Numbered from the stretch's first letter, positions 1-9,078 are shown. The stretch is DNA of 64,000 nt from Rhodospirillales bacterium (GCA_019634165.1 JAHQVT010000014.1:1-64000), one strand, 5' to 3'. Numbers and translations: made by a program. Notes: a model not told the origin generated them from the letters alone.

Positions 1-657
1 ATCGACCGTACCACGCTGATGGCATTCATCGGCAATCAGGCGGTTCTTGCGATCCAAAAACAGCAGATGTAATTCTTCGGTCTTAAGATGCCCGATGCGC
101 ACCCGGCAATAGTCAATTAACTGTTCCCAACTGGCAATCACGGGCAGTTCCATCGCCCGTTCACGCGATAGGTGTTGTGCGCTGGCCTCGGCGATTTTAA
201 TCGCGGCAATTCCGGCTTCGCCAAGTCCCTTGGCAGTTTGCAGGTCTTCGGGACGGGCTGATAGCACATTGGCAAAGCTGCCAAATTGCGCAATCAACGC
301 CTTTGCCAATGGTTTGACATCGCCGCGCGGCATCGCCATGCATAACATCAGTTCCAGCAATTCATAATCAGCCAGCGCAGTTGGCCCGCCTTTAACAAAC
401 CGTTCGCGCAACCGTTGACGGTGGCCGTGATAATGCGGCTTTGCTGTTTTGGACGGATTTGTGGTTTTGCCCGTGGCATTCATCGCGGACGAAGCTGCAT
501 TTTGCGAAGCCACATCTGGCGTTAAAGCGGGCGTGGTTTCAAAAAGGGCAGGATCGCGGGTCTGATTAAAAAAGACCCGCGTGCCGTCATCAATTTCAGC
601 AGGGGAGGTAGAAGCAGCCTTGCGATCTTCTGTTTCGCTCAAATCTGCTTCCTCCAT
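1..657 (-). CDS. radC: RadC family (JAB/MPN) protein, C-terminus cut by window edge
   Basis: This leftward frame stays open from the ATG at 657 to the first base of the window, giving 219 residues without the C-terminus. The first 75 or so residues are a polar, low-complexity extension. After it comes a helix-hairpin-helix-like region (GLGEAGIAAIKIAEA), and then the start of the JAB/MPN metalloprotease-like domain (EELHLLFLDRKNRLI). Alphaproteobacterial RadC proteins have this layout. The historical DNA-repair role is poorly supported and the biochemical function is unknown. The metal-binding HxH motif would lie beyond the edge and cannot be checked. It lies just downstream of map in the same direction, an arrangement common in this class. 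Confidence 0.85.
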   Translation of the reverse strand, partial: MEEADLSETEDRKAASTSPAEIDDGTRVFFNQTRDPALFETTPALTPDVASQNAASSAMNATGKTTNPSKTAKPHYHGHRQRLRERFVKGGPTALADYELLELMLCMAMPRGDVKPLAKALIAQFGSFANVLSARPEDLQTAKGLGEAGIAAIKIAEASAQHLSRERAMELPVIASWEQLIDYCRVRIGHLKTEELHLLFLDRKNRLIADECHQRGTVD

Positions 658-668
658 ATGGCTTTGCC

Positions 669-1475
669 TTATTCGGCTGCCGCGCTGACGTCATAGGGCG
701 GTTTGTCCAGACCGGCCGGGGAGCGGGTGAAAACTTCAACCCCATCTTCGGTAACGGCGAGTGAATGTTCAAACTGTGCCGATAGTTTGCGGTCTCGCGT
801 TACGGCTGTCCAGCCATCAGGTAAAATTTTACACGCATAGGTGCCTTGGTTGATCATCGGTTCAATGGTAAAGATCATGCCCGGTTCCAAAACAAGCCCT
901 TCGCCCGGCTTGCCGTAATGCAGGACATTCGGTGCATCATGGAATACTTGACCAAGACCATGGCCACAGAAATCACGCACGACCGAAAAACGCTCGCTTT
1001 CGGCATAGGACTGAATGGCATGGCCAATATCGCCAAGGGTCGCACCCGGCTTAACCGCATTGATCCCGCGCCAAAGCGCCTCATAGGTCACATCGACAAG
1101 ACGCTGTGCCATGACTTTTGGCGTGCCCGCAATATACATCCGTGATGTATCGCCGTACCAACCATCAAGGATTACCGTGACATCAATATTCATGATGTCG
1201 CCATTGCCAAGCTTCTTGTCACCGGGAATACCGTGACAGACCACATGGTTGATGGATGTGCAGATTGATTTCGGAAAACCGCGATAGCCAAGGCAGGCCG
1301 AAATCGCATTATGATCACGGATATATTCATCACACAGGCGATCAAGCTCGCCCGTGGTGACACCCGGCACAACGTGCGGGGTAATCATATCAAGCACTTC
1401 CGCTGCCAGCCGCCCGGCGGCGCGCATGCCTTCAAATGCTTCGGGTCCGTGAAGTTTGACTGTTCCGTTCGCCAC
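669..1475 (-). CDS. map: Type I methionine aminopeptidase
   Basis: This enzyme removes the initiator methionine from nascent proteins in the cytoplasm and uses two metal ions. The 268-residue length fits the type Ia family. Metal-ligand segments are visible in order: DVTVILDGWYGDTSRMY (two Asp), CGHGLGQVFHDAPNV (His), FTIEPMIN (Glu) and the C-terminal AQFEHSLAVT (Glu). The start is GTG at 1475, with AAGGAG eight bases upstream, and the protein then reads MANGTVKLHG. The stop lies 11 bp before the radC start, so the two genes are probably cotranscribed. The product is expected to be essential and to act together with the deformylase encoded at about 55 kb. Confidence 0.96.
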   Translation of the reverse strand: MANGTVKLHGPEAFEGMRAAGRLAAEVLDMITPHVVPGVTTGELDRLCDEYIRDHNAISACLGYRGFPKSICTSINHVVCHGIPGDKKLGNGDIMNIDVTVILDGWYGDTSRMYIAGTPKVMAQRLVDVTYEALWRGINAVKPGATLGDIGHAIQSYAESERFSVVRDFCGHGLGQVFHDAPNVLHYGKPGEGLVLEPGMIFTIEPMINQGTYACKILPDGWTAVTRDRKLSAQFEHSLAVTEDGVEVFTRSPAGLDKPPYDVSAAAE

Positions 1476-1585
1476 CCGAAAATCTCCTTAAGCCAGGCTA
1501 TGTATCAATGTGTTTTATAGTCCAATGACATAAAGCCAGACGCCGGAATTGGCAAGGATTGGCTGATATGCGCCATGTTGTCTGC

Positions 1586-2299
1586 TTATGGTTCGATAAT
1601 CGGTAGTGCGCTTCGCACTGTTACCGCGCTGGTGTCAATTGAACAGTCATAGGCAATCGCCTCGACCCCGTTTGCCCGTGCAGATTGGAACCGTTCCCCG
1701 TAATGCGGGTCGATATCGGTCGAAAGGGTAAATCGGTCACAGTCGGTCCGCTGGATCAGGTAAAACATCACCGCACGGTGGCCTTCGCCCACCATATCGG
1801 CCATTTCGTCTAAATGCTTTGCTCCGCGTGCGGTGACCGCGTCGGGGAATTCGGCCAAGCCTGGTACATCTTCATCGCGTTTCAAATGAACGTTTTTAAC
1901 TTCGACATAGCAAAGCCCGCGTTTCGGATCAGACAGCAAAATATCAATGCGGGAATTCTTGCCGTATTTGACTTCGCGTTTCAGGGTTTCATAGCCTGCC
2001 AATTCCGGCACCTCGCCGTTCAGGATAGCTTCTTCGACAATTGCGTTGGGGTGGGCTGTGTTAATGCCAATCCACGCATCATTAATCTGGCAAAGCTCCC
2101 AACTGAATTTCAGTTTGCGTTTTGGATTGTCCGATGTGGACAGCCAGACATCAATACCCGGTTCTTTGAGCCCGATCATTCCGCCCGGATTGGCGCAATG
2201 GGCGGTAATCACTTCCCCATTATCAAGTTCAACATCGGCCAGAAAACGTTTGTAACGCTTAATCAGCTTGCCATGGATCAGAGGTTGGGGAAGTTCCAT
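1586..2299 (-). CDS. sfsA: SfsA family DNA-binding/nuclease-like protein
   Basis: This is the sugar fermentation stimulation protein A family, 237 residues from the chosen ATG. Recognisable blocks are GKLIKRYKRFLADVEL near the N-terminus (an OB-like DNA-binding part), TAHCANPGGMIGL, and a C-terminal restriction-endonuclease-like core with KNSRIDILLSD and CYVEVKNVHL, where the D...E-x-K triad sits. An in-frame GTG ten codons upstream (2329) is possible. The ATG at 2299 is preferred because a GAAAGG-type ribosome site precedes it and family members start with MELP-like residues. The cellular role is unclear; E. coli SfsA was linked to maltose gene expression. It sits upstream of map on the same strand. 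Confidence 0.9.
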   Translation of the reverse strand: MELPQPLIHGKLIKRYKRFLADVELDNGEVITAHCANPGGMIGLKEPGIDVWLSTSDNPKRKLKFSWELCQINDAWIGINTAHPNAIVEEAILNGEVPELAGYETLKREVKYGKNSRIDILLSDPKRGLCYVEVKNVHLKRDEDVPGLAEFPDAVTARGAKHLDEMADMVGEGHRAVMFYLIQRTDCDRFTLSTDIDPHYGERFQSARANGVEAIAYDCSIDTSAVTVRSALPIIEP

Positions 2300-2428
2300 A
2301 TCAAACCTTTCGGAAAACTGTCCTGACACAATCTGTCAGGTGATGAACGCGGTCAGGGTGCCAATTTCGCGGTAAAACGGTCATACATCAAGCCCTTGCG
2401 ACGAATGACGATCTAATAAGGAGCCATC

Positions 2429-2647
2429 ATGCGCCAAAGCTTGCGCGATAAAATCATTGCTGTTTGCGATCGGAAAATCGCCGAAAAAGGCCCAAATGTC
2501 GGCCTGTCATTCTATGCGTTCTTCGCCAATCGCAACGATGATCCAGCCCTTCTGATGGAAGCCGCTACGTGGTGGATCGAAACCCACCAGCTTGATCATT
2601 TTGAAAAGGCGACCAAAATCCGCGAGATGGTTGTGGACGGGAAATAA
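2429..2647 (+). CDS. Small conserved protein, DUF6500-like
   Basis: This 72-residue cytoplasmic protein has a perfect ribosome-binding site (AAGGAG, eight bases before the ATG). It has no signal peptide or membrane segment. The sequence is compact and looks helical, with conserved-looking stretches near the N-terminus (SLRDKIIAVCDRKIAEKGPNV) and WWIETHQLDHFEKATKIR near the C-terminus. I recall the DUF6500 family as having this pattern, but no function is known. It is transcribed alone, between the divergent sfsA and the convergent methyltransferase gene, whose stop lies 17 bp away. Confidence 0.75.
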   Translation: MRQSLRDKIIAVCDRKIAEKGPNVGLSFYAFFANRNDDPALLMEAATWWIETHQLDHFEKATKIREMVVDGK

Positions 2648-2664
2648 CCCCGTCCATCTGAGCC

Positions 2665-3573
2665 CTATTGTTTCTTGGCGTCATCGCCCAAAAAATCAAC
2701 AAGGCTGACCTGACCTGTGCCACGACGCAGTGGTTTTGGCTGGCTTTCATCCGGGGCCCATGCGGTCAGATAGATGATCTGAAACTTGGCATGAATACGG
2801 CCATCGGGTCTTGCGTGGCGTTCGTGATAGATTGCAGCCGCGCGGGCCAATGTGCTGCGTTTGGTGAATTTCTTTGATCTTTTGGTGATCAGATTGCTTT
2901 CACCCATCCCTGAAAGATCACGCATCAATTTCAGCGCATCGGGGTAATCAATCAAAAGATCATCGGCATCGACGACCGGAAGGGCAAAGCCACTGCGTTG
3001 AAGCAATGCACCGGCATCTTTCACATCGACAAACGGCGATACACGCGGGGACACACCGCCTTCTTCTTCGGCCTCGGCCGTCATTAAGGCTTCGCGAAGG
3101 TCCCTAAGCGTTTCACCGCCCAGCATAGAGGCCAAAAACAATCCATCGGATTTCAGCGCCCGGCGGGCTTGTAACAACATGCCGGGCAGATCATTGACCC
3201 AATGGAGCGATAGGTTCGATAGGATCAGATCAAGCGATCCTTCTGCAAAAGGCAGGAATTCTTCATCTGCGACAAGGGTGGCCTTGGTGTTACCGGCGTT
3301 ATTGGCCTGTGCTGCCTTGGCATAACGCTGCGAAATGTCGGCTTGATAAAGCTGTTCGATCTCGCCGCGTTTGCCAATGATTTGGCCCAATTCGCCACTG
3401 TGGCAGCCAAGATCAACGGCGATTGGGAATGAACGGGTGGTGTCATCAAGCCGATCGGCAAGACGTTCGGCAGTTTCGGCAAACAGGAAATTGAAATCCT
3501 GTGCGCGGGTTGCTGCGCGGTCACGGCGCAGCTTTAGAATATGTCGATCAAAGACAGTGATCGGGTCGGCCAT
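2665..3573 (-). CDS. SAM-dependent methyltransferase, BioC/NDUFAF5-like
   Basis: A class I methyltransferase of about 302 residues. The SAM-binding motif I is VDLGCHSGELGQ, and motif IV/post-I is SLDLILSNLSLHWVNDLPGM. This LSNLSLHW signature is shared by BioC and by the complex I assembly factor NDUFAF5. The N-terminus FDRHILKLRRDRAA resembles NDUFAF5-type proteins, which hydroxylate or methylate complex I subunits in mitochondria; the bacterial substrate is not established. The start was moved to the ATG at 3573 (MADPITVFD), because the longer frame adds an unconserved leader. In alphaproteobacteria this gene is usually found near comF and grxC, which here lie about 3 kb away. Confidence 0.82.
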   Translation of the reverse strand: MADPITVFDRHILKLRRDRAATRAQDFNFLFAETAERLADRLDDTTRSFPIAVDLGCHSGELGQIIGKRGEIEQLYQADISQRYAKAAQANNAGNTKATLVADEEFLPFAEGSLDLILSNLSLHWVNDLPGMLLQARRALKSDGLFLASMLGGETLRDLREALMTAEAEEEGGVSPRVSPFVDVKDAGALLQRSGFALPVVDADDLLIDYPDALKLMRDLSGMGESNLITKRSKKFTKRSTLARAAAIYHERHARPDGRIHAKFQIIYLTAWAPDESQPKPLRRGTGQVSLVDFLGDDAKKQ

Positions 3574-3680
3574 GCGGCGGGATGCTCCGGCATTTATCTG
3601 GTTACATGTGTTTGCATTTAGATAGAGCCTCTTGCCTTCTGACGCAATCAACCATGAACCCGATCAGCCATCTACATCCG

Positions 3681-4673
3681 TCAGGCAGGTGGCGCTACCA
3701 TACGTAATGGAAATGCATTGCGTCGGTAAATCCATTGTGTGGGGGTAATGCTGATTAAGCGTTCGGCGGCTTTGAACTGATCGATTTTGCTGCCACCCAT
3801 AATGATTTCAGCCGTGCCGGTGATTTGCAGGATGTCACCATTGATAAAATCAACAAATACCAGACCAGCACGCGGATTAATCAGAAGGTTGCCCAGCGTG
3901 TTAAAAAAGCGGTTTCCCGCATAATCTGGAATGGTCAAACTTCCGTCTTTTTCAAGATGGACAAACCCGCTTTCGCCGCCGCGATGGGATACATCGACTT
4001 CGCGGTGACGGTTGTTTTGGGCGCTGTCATCACGGTCAACATAAGATGCGATAAAGAATGTGTCGCTTCGCGCAATCAGGGCACGGCTGTTTTCGGAAAG
4101 TTCTGTTCCGGTTTCAATGGTTTGATCATGGCGCAGGTCGGGATCATCGTTAAAGGCAAGATTGCGCGGTACTATGTATTTGGGACAGTTGCCAAAACTG
4201 TGCCCAATCTTGATGTTAAATGACGTCTGATTTATGCGATTTATCGTCCCATTCAGACGGTTTCGTCGCTTGGTCGCAAGTTCAATGCCCAATAGGCCGA
4301 TGGCTTCACCATTTTCCATGCCGGAATCGGCCGGATCAAGGTCATCTTGGGGAAGTGTGACCGATAATGTGTGTTGGTCGGGGGCAAATAAAAATCCTGG
4401 CTTGTTGGCGCGTAAGGTTGCCCATGGTTGACCCTTTTCATCAACCGTGCCCAGTACGACAAATGGCAATTGTGGGTAAAACAATCGGTGCTGTTCGATC
4501 AAATGGTCGCGGATGACCTTGGCGCCGACTTGGGCCATGCGGGCATCGACACCCAAAATTTTCTGAAGACGGATTTCTCCGGCGTGCCAGGGCGTTGGGG
4601 GATGCTCTGACACTGGTGCAGACTTTGACGGTTGAGAGGCGGTTTGATTTTGGGTGTCGATGCGTTCGGGCAT
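3681..4673 (-). CDS. Pyridoxamine 5'-phosphate oxidase-like FMN-binding protein
   Basis: A protein of about 330 residues with a split-barrel flavin-binding fold of the pyridoxamine-phosphate-oxidase-related family. Typical segments are LPFVVLGTVDEKGQPWATLR near the N-terminus and the second-module DTFFIASYVDRDDSAQ, HRGGESGFVHLEKDGSLTIP and GNRFFNTLGNLLINPRAGLVF. The two similar halves suggest an internal duplication. The first 40 residues are polar and Pro-rich and may be disordered. The substrate is unknown. It probably shares a transcript with the GST gene 63 bp upstream, which points to detoxification or redox chemistry under the divergent LysR regulator. An alternative GTG start at 4700 is possible. 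Confidence 0.8.
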   Translation of the reverse strand: MPERIDTQNQTASQPSKSAPVSEHPPTPWHAGEIRLQKILGVDARMAQVGAKVIRDHLIEQHRLFYPQLPFVVLGTVDEKGQPWATLRANKPGFLFAPDQHTLSVTLPQDDLDPADSGMENGEAIGLLGIELATKRRNRLNGTINRINQTSFNIKIGHSFGNCPKYIVPRNLAFNDDPDLRHDQTIETGTELSENSRALIARSDTFFIASYVDRDDSAQNNRHREVDVSHRGGESGFVHLEKDGSLTIPDYAGNRFFNTLGNLLINPRAGLVFVDFINGDILQITGTAEIIMGGSKIDQFKAAERLISITPTQWIYRRNAFPLRMVAPPA

Positions 4674-4736
4674 GGTCTGAGGTCTTCTTGTTGGATACAC
4701 GCGGTTTGGTGGCGCGAGGGATTTGGGGGCGAAACG

Positions 4737-5354
4737 TCAGGCCGATGCCAAAAGTTCAGCCGGGGCATGCATGAATGGGACAAATCCCGGCAATGCTTCG
4801 ATGCGCGAAAGCCAATCTTGCACCTTGTCATAGGGGCTAAGATCAACATTGCCTTCGGGCGCCCGTGCGACATAGCTATAAAGTGCGATATCGGCGATGG
4901 TGGGGTGATCGGATGCCAGCCAGTTTTGATTTTTAAGATGATCTTCGATCAATCGCAAAATCGCATGTGCACGTTCAATGACTTCATCGGCATTGAATGG
5001 TGCCCCAAACAAGGTCACCAGACGTGCCGCACCGGGACCAAAGGCAATCTGTCCAGCAGCAACCGATAACCAGCGTTGCACACGGGCGGCACCTTCTGGT
5101 GTTTCTGGCAACCAATCGGTCGCGCCGGTCTTCTTGGCAAGATAAACCATAATCGCGTTTGAATCCGAGATGACAATATCGCCATCTTCAAGAACCGGGA
5201 TTTGCCCAAACGGATTAAGCGCAAGGAACGCGGGTGACTTGTGCGCCCCTTTGCTGAGATCAACTTCGATCAGTTCATGTTTAACGCCCAGCAGGCCAAG
5301 AAGCAGCCGAACGCGGTGGGCATGGCCCGATATTGGATGGTGATGCAATTTCAT
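4737..5354 (-). CDS. Glutathione S-transferase
   Basis: A 205-residue cytosolic GST. The N-terminal thioredoxin fold (about 1-78) carries [19 protein letters not shown], the cis-Pro loop and the Glu/Asp-Ser pair that binds glutathione. The C-terminal helical domain contains [14 protein letters not shown], the N-capping box of the family. The start [19 protein letters not shown] has Ser/His residues near the usual catalytic position. GGAGG ten bases upstream supports the ATG at 5354. It is divergent from a LysR regulator across 131 bp that hold a T-N11-A palindrome, so it is probably the regulated target. The electrophile substrate is unknown. Confidence 0.9.
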   Translation of the reverse strand: MKLHHHPISGHAHRVRLLLGLLGVKHELIEVDLSKGAHKSPAFLALNPFGQIPVLEDGDIVISDSNAIMVYLAKKTGATDWLPETPEGAARVQRWLSVAAGQIAFGPGAARLVTLFGAPFNADEVIERAHAILRLIEDHLKNQNWLASDHPTIADIALYSYVARAPEGNVDLSPYDKVQDWLSRIEALPGFVPFMHAPAELLASA

Positions 5355-5436
5355 AGCAGGTCTTCCTCCGTGGGAATGGAACTGCCCAAAGGATGCCTGT
5401 TTCACAAAAAATATAGAATTATCGTTGTTTGCAATT

Positions 5437-5461
5437 TATTATTTCAATTATCGGAATAATA
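5437..5461. promoter_or_regulatory. Candidate LysR operator (T-N11-A palindrome) between GST and lysR
   Basis: The sequence shows TATTATT, then 11 bases, then AATAATA: a perfect 7 bp inverted repeat with the spacing classic for LysR-type regulators. An 8 bp direct repeat, AATTATCG, occurs at 5417-5424 and again at 5446-5453 inside the spacer. The element lies 24 bp before the LysR start and 83 bp before the divergent GST start, as expected for an autoregulatory site. Confidence 0.6.
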
Positions 5462-5485
5462 GTTTGATCCGTTGCGGAGGATGTT

Positions 5486-6400
5486 TTGGACCGTTTCAAT
5501 GCGATGAAGGTCTTTGTCCGGGTGGCCGAAGAACAAAGTTTTGCCGCTGCCGCCCGGTTACTTAACATCAGCCCGGCGGCAGTGACCCGCACCATTGCCC
5601 AGCTTGAAGAAATTATCGGTGCCAGACTTCTGACCCGAACGACCCGGTCGGTTACCGTCACCGAAGCAGGTGCGCGTTATGTTGCCGATTGCAAACGCCT
5701 CCTGACCGACCTGCAGGAAGTCGAAGCCGCGGCTGGTGGTGCCTATGCCACGCCAAGCGGGATGTTGACCATTACCGCCCCGGTACAGTTTGGTCAGATG
5801 CATGTCGCCCCGATTGTTGGGCGCTATCTCGATCAATATCCCGAAATGCGGGCACGGCTTTTACTGTTTGATCGCATTGTAAATATCATCGAAGAAGGCA
5901 TCGATCTTGCCATTCGCATCGGTCATCTTGCAGACTCGTCACTTCGCGCAGTGCGGATTGGTCAGGTGCGTCAAATCGTCTGTGGATCACCAGATTATTT
6001 TGCCCGGAACGGCACGCCGCAAACACCTGCGGATTTGAATGAGCATCGGATCATTACCACCACCGGATCATCCGCCGGGCTTGATTGGCAGTTTAATGCA
6101 CCAAACACCAATGGTCGAAAGGTTCATTTATCCCCGGATGCCAAATGGCAAACCAATTCAATAGAAGTCGCGCGCAGTGTGGTGATTGATGGTTGGGGCA
6201 TTGTCCGCATGCTGTCTTATCAAGCAGCACCGTTTATTGCCGATGGCAGGCTTTGCACGGTGCTTGATGATTATGCGCCTGATCCTGTGCCAGTGCATCT
6301 GGTCCATCCCGAAGGACGACATTCGCCAGCCAAGGTGCGGAGTTTCATTGACCTTGCCGTCTCAGAACTAAGATCGATGCCGGAATTGAATATGGAATGA
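5486..6400 (+). CDS. LysR family transcriptional regulator
   Basis: A 304-residue regulator. The N-terminal winged helix-turn-helix (about residues 1-60) reads FVRVAEEQSFAAAARLLNIS, followed by TRTIAQLEEIIGARLLTRTT. The C-terminal effector-binding domain has the LysR substrate-binding fold (ITAPVQFGQMHVAPIVGRYLDQYP; DLAIRIG). The overall match is to the CrgA/AaeR-like subgroup. The start is TTG at 5486, with GGAGG five bases upstream; the ATG overlapping that region is out of frame. It is divergent from the GST and FMN-binding genes and most likely controls them. The inducer is unknown. Confidence 0.9.
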   Translation: MDRFNAMKVFVRVAEEQSFAAAARLLNISPAAVTRTIAQLEEIIGARLLTRTTRSVTVTEAGARYVADCKRLLTDLQEVEAAAGGAYATPSGMLTITAPVQFGQMHVAPIVGRYLDQYPEMRARLLLFDRIVNIIEEGIDLAIRIGHLADSSLRAVRIGQVRQIVCGSPDYFARNGTPQTPADLNEHRIITTTGSSAGLDWQFNAPNTNGRKVHLSPDAKWQTNSIEVARSVVIDGWGIVRMLSYQAAPFIADGRLCTVLDDYAPDPVPVHLVHPEGRHSPAKVRSFIDLAVSELRSMPELNME

Positions 6401-6462
6401 ACGTCTTGGTTTGCGTGATATGCTACTTTAACGCGTTATTTTGATGGTCATAAGGAAGCATC

Positions 6463-7230
6463 TTGGTCGCCAAATTTCTGCACTCAATGGCACGGTCGGG
6501 GATTGATGCAATCCTTCCACCCCGTTGTGGGGGATGTGGCACCATTACCGACAGTCCGCATGCGGTCTGTTCTGATTGTTGGGCGGGGCTTCGGTTTATT
6601 ACCGCACCACAATGTGCCTGTTGCGGTTATCCGTTTGAGCTTGATGATAGCGCTAACATCGTTGCAGAGCATGGCGTTGATCAAACCTTGTGTGGCAATT
6701 GCCTTCATAAAAAGCCCGGCTTTGATCAGGCGCGTGCGGCCTTGGTTTATGATGATCATAGTCGCGATTATTTATTGCGGTTTAAGCATGCGGATCGAAC
6801 GGATTTAACCCCGCTTTTGACCCGGTGGTTGTTTCAGGCCGGGCAGGAGTTTTGGGGGCAGGCCGATCTGATCATCCCGGTCCCGTTACATCGTCGGCGT
6901 CTTTTGGCGCGCCGCTATAATCAGTCGGGACTGCTTGCAGCCAAGCTGTCTGCGCAAACCGGGGTGCCGTGGGATGGCAGGTTGCTTAGGCGGGCGCGGC
7001 ATACCCGCAGTTTGGCCGGGTTGGGACCATCATCGCGCAAACGTGAAGTTGGCGGTGCTTTTAGCGTTGATTCAAAACAGGCAACTAAATTCGGCCTTGA
7101 TGGGGCACGGGTGATTTTGATTGATGATGTGTTGACGACTGGGGCAACGGCCAATGCCTGTGCAAAGCTTTTAAAGCGCTCAGGTGCCATGCACGTATCC
7201 GTGATCACAGTTGCACGTGTCGTGCGATGA
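6463..7230 (+). CDS. comF: ComF family phosphoribosyltransferase-like protein
   Basis: A 255-residue ComF-type protein. The N-terminus holds two zinc-finger-like Cys pairs (C22-x2-C25 and C36-x2-C39), followed by further pairs in CACCG and CGNC. The C-terminal half is a type I phosphoribosyltransferase fold with the PRPP loop VILIDDVLTTGATANACA. In competent bacteria ComF helps import or process transforming DNA; in most alphaproteobacteria its role is not tested. The start is TTG at 6463 after an AAGGAAG site. The comF-grxC order, and the methyltransferase nearby, are typical of the class. Confidence 0.9.
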   Translation: MVAKFLHSMARSGIDAILPPRCGGCGTITDSPHAVCSDCWAGLRFITAPQCACCGYPFELDDSANIVAEHGVDQTLCGNCLHKKPGFDQARAALVYDDHSRDYLLRFKHADRTDLTPLLTRWLFQAGQEFWGQADLIIPVPLHRRRLLARRYNQSGLLAAKLSAQTGVPWDGRLLRRARHTRSLAGLGPSSRKREVGGAFSVDSKQATKFGLDGARVILIDDVLTTGATANACAKLLKRSGAMHVSVITVARVVR

Positions 7231-7355
7231 CGCATTGCAGAATTTCTGATATATAGCGCTCATCCAAACTGATTTTCATGCCGTATCACGCTTTGGCTTC
7301 CCGGTTTTTCGGGCGATTTTCTGTGATCGGTTGCAAGAGAGAGGAAGACCGCCAA

Positions 7356-7613
7356 ATGGCAAAAGTTGAAGTTTACGCGACCGAATGGTGCCCTTATTGC
7401 AAGCGTGCACGCAAGCTTCTCGAAGAGAAGGGTGCCAAGTACCAACTGATCGACGTTATGATGGAACCAAAGCGCAAAAAGGAAATGATGGACCGTGCCA
7501 ATGGCCGTCATACCGTGCCGCAGATTTTCATCAATGACGAACATATCGGTGGCTGTGACGAGTTGATGGCGCTTGAAGCCGCCGACAAGCTGATCGCAAA
7601 ACTGTCTGCCTGA
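7356..7613 (+). CDS. grxC: Glutaredoxin 3
   Basis: An 85-residue dithiol glutaredoxin that reduces protein disulfides and glutathione mixed disulfides using GSH. The active site is C12-P-Y-C15. The glutathione-binding TVPQIFINDEHIGGCDEL segment contains the cis-Pro and the GG-C-D motif typical of GrxC. The start was moved to the ATG at 7356 because GAGGAAG lies just upstream and the family begins with MxKVEVYxTxWCPYC; the longer open frame has no support. A strong terminator follows. In relatives the nitrilase gene comes directly after grxC; here a leftward cassette lies between them. Confidence 0.95.
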   Translation: MAKVEVYATEWCPYCKRARKLLEEKGAKYQLIDVMMEPKRKKEMMDRANGRHTVPQIFINDEHIGGCDELMALEAADKLIAKLSA

Positions 7614-7644
7614 TCAATTTGATTGCAGTAAATTGTATGATGAT

Positions 7645-7676
7645 AAAAAACCCCGGCTGATTGGCCGGGGTTTTTT
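7645..7676. terminator. Bidirectional rho-independent terminator after grxC
   Basis: The stem CCCCGGC/GCCGGGG (7651-7657 with 7664-7670) has a six-base loop, flanked by AAAAAA on the left and TTTTTT on the right. It would end grxC transcription rightward and the oxidoreductase cassette leftward. Confidence 0.9.
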
Positions 7677-7717
7677 GGTGGTGGTGGCACGGGGGATTGG
7701 TGGTCGCGCGGGGGAGA

Positions 7718-9058
7718 TTATTGGGAAAAGGTCTTTTCCATTTCCTTGCGAAAAGCGATGGCAGGATCATTGAGATCAAATTCGACATCATCCCATGTCA
7801 GGGTCTGATCAACGCCAACGGCACGTTTGATTTTCAAATGATGGGCAAGCCCGATCGGAAGCGCATTGCGGGCCCGTGACGTGTGGGCAGGGGTAAGCTT
7901 GCCATACACCGTATAGCCGCCTTCACCATCAAGCATTTCACCGACTTTAAGGTCGCGCTTGGCGGTGGCAACAGCATCGCCCGACCATGCGCGCGGTGAT
8001 CCGGTGGCTTCATGACGAAGGGCCGCCGATGCCACCGAAATACCCAGTTCCAACCCGATCAAATGGTACGGCTTATACATGGTTGAATATTGCCCGCTTG
8101 GATCGGTCAGTAAGCCATATTCATTAAAGCACCGTGCGACATAGTCGCTTGGCGCTTCAAAGGTGACATACACACCCCAGCGCAAATCACGAAACACCGG
8201 GCGGGTATCACGTTCAAGGCTTGAAACAACCTCGACCGTGCCTTTGCGATCAAGGATGCCGCCACTTTCACGGGGGCATAACAGGCGCGGCAGATCATCC
8301 ACCCCGCATGCCGGGAACTGTAAGCCGCAATCTTGCGGCACAAGATCACAAGCGTTTGATACCGCGGCCATTTCAATGGCCGATTTGGTGCCGTCAAGGA
8401 AGCTGTTGAAAATTTGCGGGTTCATGCCACCCGCCTTGGCCTGGTCAGGTGTCAGGCCATAATGATGCCAAACATCATCCGGGGTGACGTGATGATAGAT
8501 CGGAAGGTACTTTGTACCCTTACCTGCACAGGTAACCGGCAGGCCAACCGCACGCGCCCAATCGACCATTTCTGAAATAAGAGCGGGTTGATCACCATAG
8601 GCCATGGAATAGACAAGGCCGGCGGCCTCCGCCCGTTTGGCTAAAAGCGGCCCGGCAAGAACATCGGCCTCGACATTGACCATAACAATATGGCGGCCAT
8701 GCTCAATCGCCTTCAACGCAAAGCGAATGCCCGCAGCCGGGCTTCCTGTGGCGTCAATGATGACTTCAAGCCCGTCGGCTGCAATCAGGGCATCGGCGTC
8801 TTCGGTGATCCAGGTCGTGCCGTCTTTGTATGCCTCTGCAGCGTTCTTTGCAGCGAACCGATCATCACTCCAACCAACCCGACGCAAGGCCGATTTGGCC
8901 CGATCAATGCTGAGATCAGCAACACCCAGCACGTGATAGCCCGGATGATGCCCGGCCTGGCTTAAAAACATTGATCCGAATTTACCCGCGCCGATGATGC
9001 CAACCCGAACTGGGTTGCCATCATCGGCACGCTTACGCAGTTTTGCGTCGAGATTCAT
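7718..9058 (-). CDS. NAD(P)-dependent oxidoreductase with SAF domain, homoserine dehydrogenase-like
   Basis: A 446-residue protein with an N-terminal Rossmann fold (VGIIGAGKFGSMFL, about residues 18-31) and a homoserine dehydrogenase-like NAD-binding domain (VIIDATGSPAAGIRFALKAIEHGRHIVMVNVEADVLAG). A C-terminal SAF-like region (AVATAKRDLKVGEMLDGEGGYTVYGKL, about 365-392) is of the type found in sialate synthases and altronate dehydratases. Similar proteins are sometimes misnamed FlgA-like because of the SAF domain. The substrate is unknown; the fold suggests oxidation or reduction of a hydroxy or oxo acid. It is the last gene of a three-gene unit behind gntR and phyH, 20 bp after phyH, so it probably acts on the same compound. 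Confidence 0.8.
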   Translation of the reverse strand: MNLDAKLRKRADDGNPVRVGIIGAGKFGSMFLSQAGHHPGYHVLGVADLSIDRAKSALRRVGWSDDRFAAKNAAEAYKDGTTWITEDADALIAADGLEVIIDATGSPAAGIRFALKAIEHGRHIVMVNVEADVLAGPLLAKRAEAAGLVYSMAYGDQPALISEMVDWARAVGLPVTCAGKGTKYLPIYHHVTPDDVWHHYGLTPDQAKAGGMNPQIFNSFLDGTKSAIEMAAVSNACDLVPQDCGLQFPACGVDDLPRLLCPRESGGILDRKGTVEVVSSLERDTRPVFRDLRWGVYVTFEAPSDYVARCFNEYGLLTDPSGQYSTMYKPYHLIGLELGISVASAALRHEATGSPRAWSGDAVATAKRDLKVGEMLDGEGGYTVYGKLTPAHTSRARNALPIGLAHHLKIKRAVGVDQTLTWDDVEFDLNDPAIAFRKEMEKTFSQ

Positions 9059-9078
9059 TTACTTCTCCAGCGGCCGGA

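Noticed and set aside
1814..2326. 170-codon plus-strand frame opposite sfsA
   Set aside because: It is a shadow of sfsA, with no start signal and no recognisable domain.
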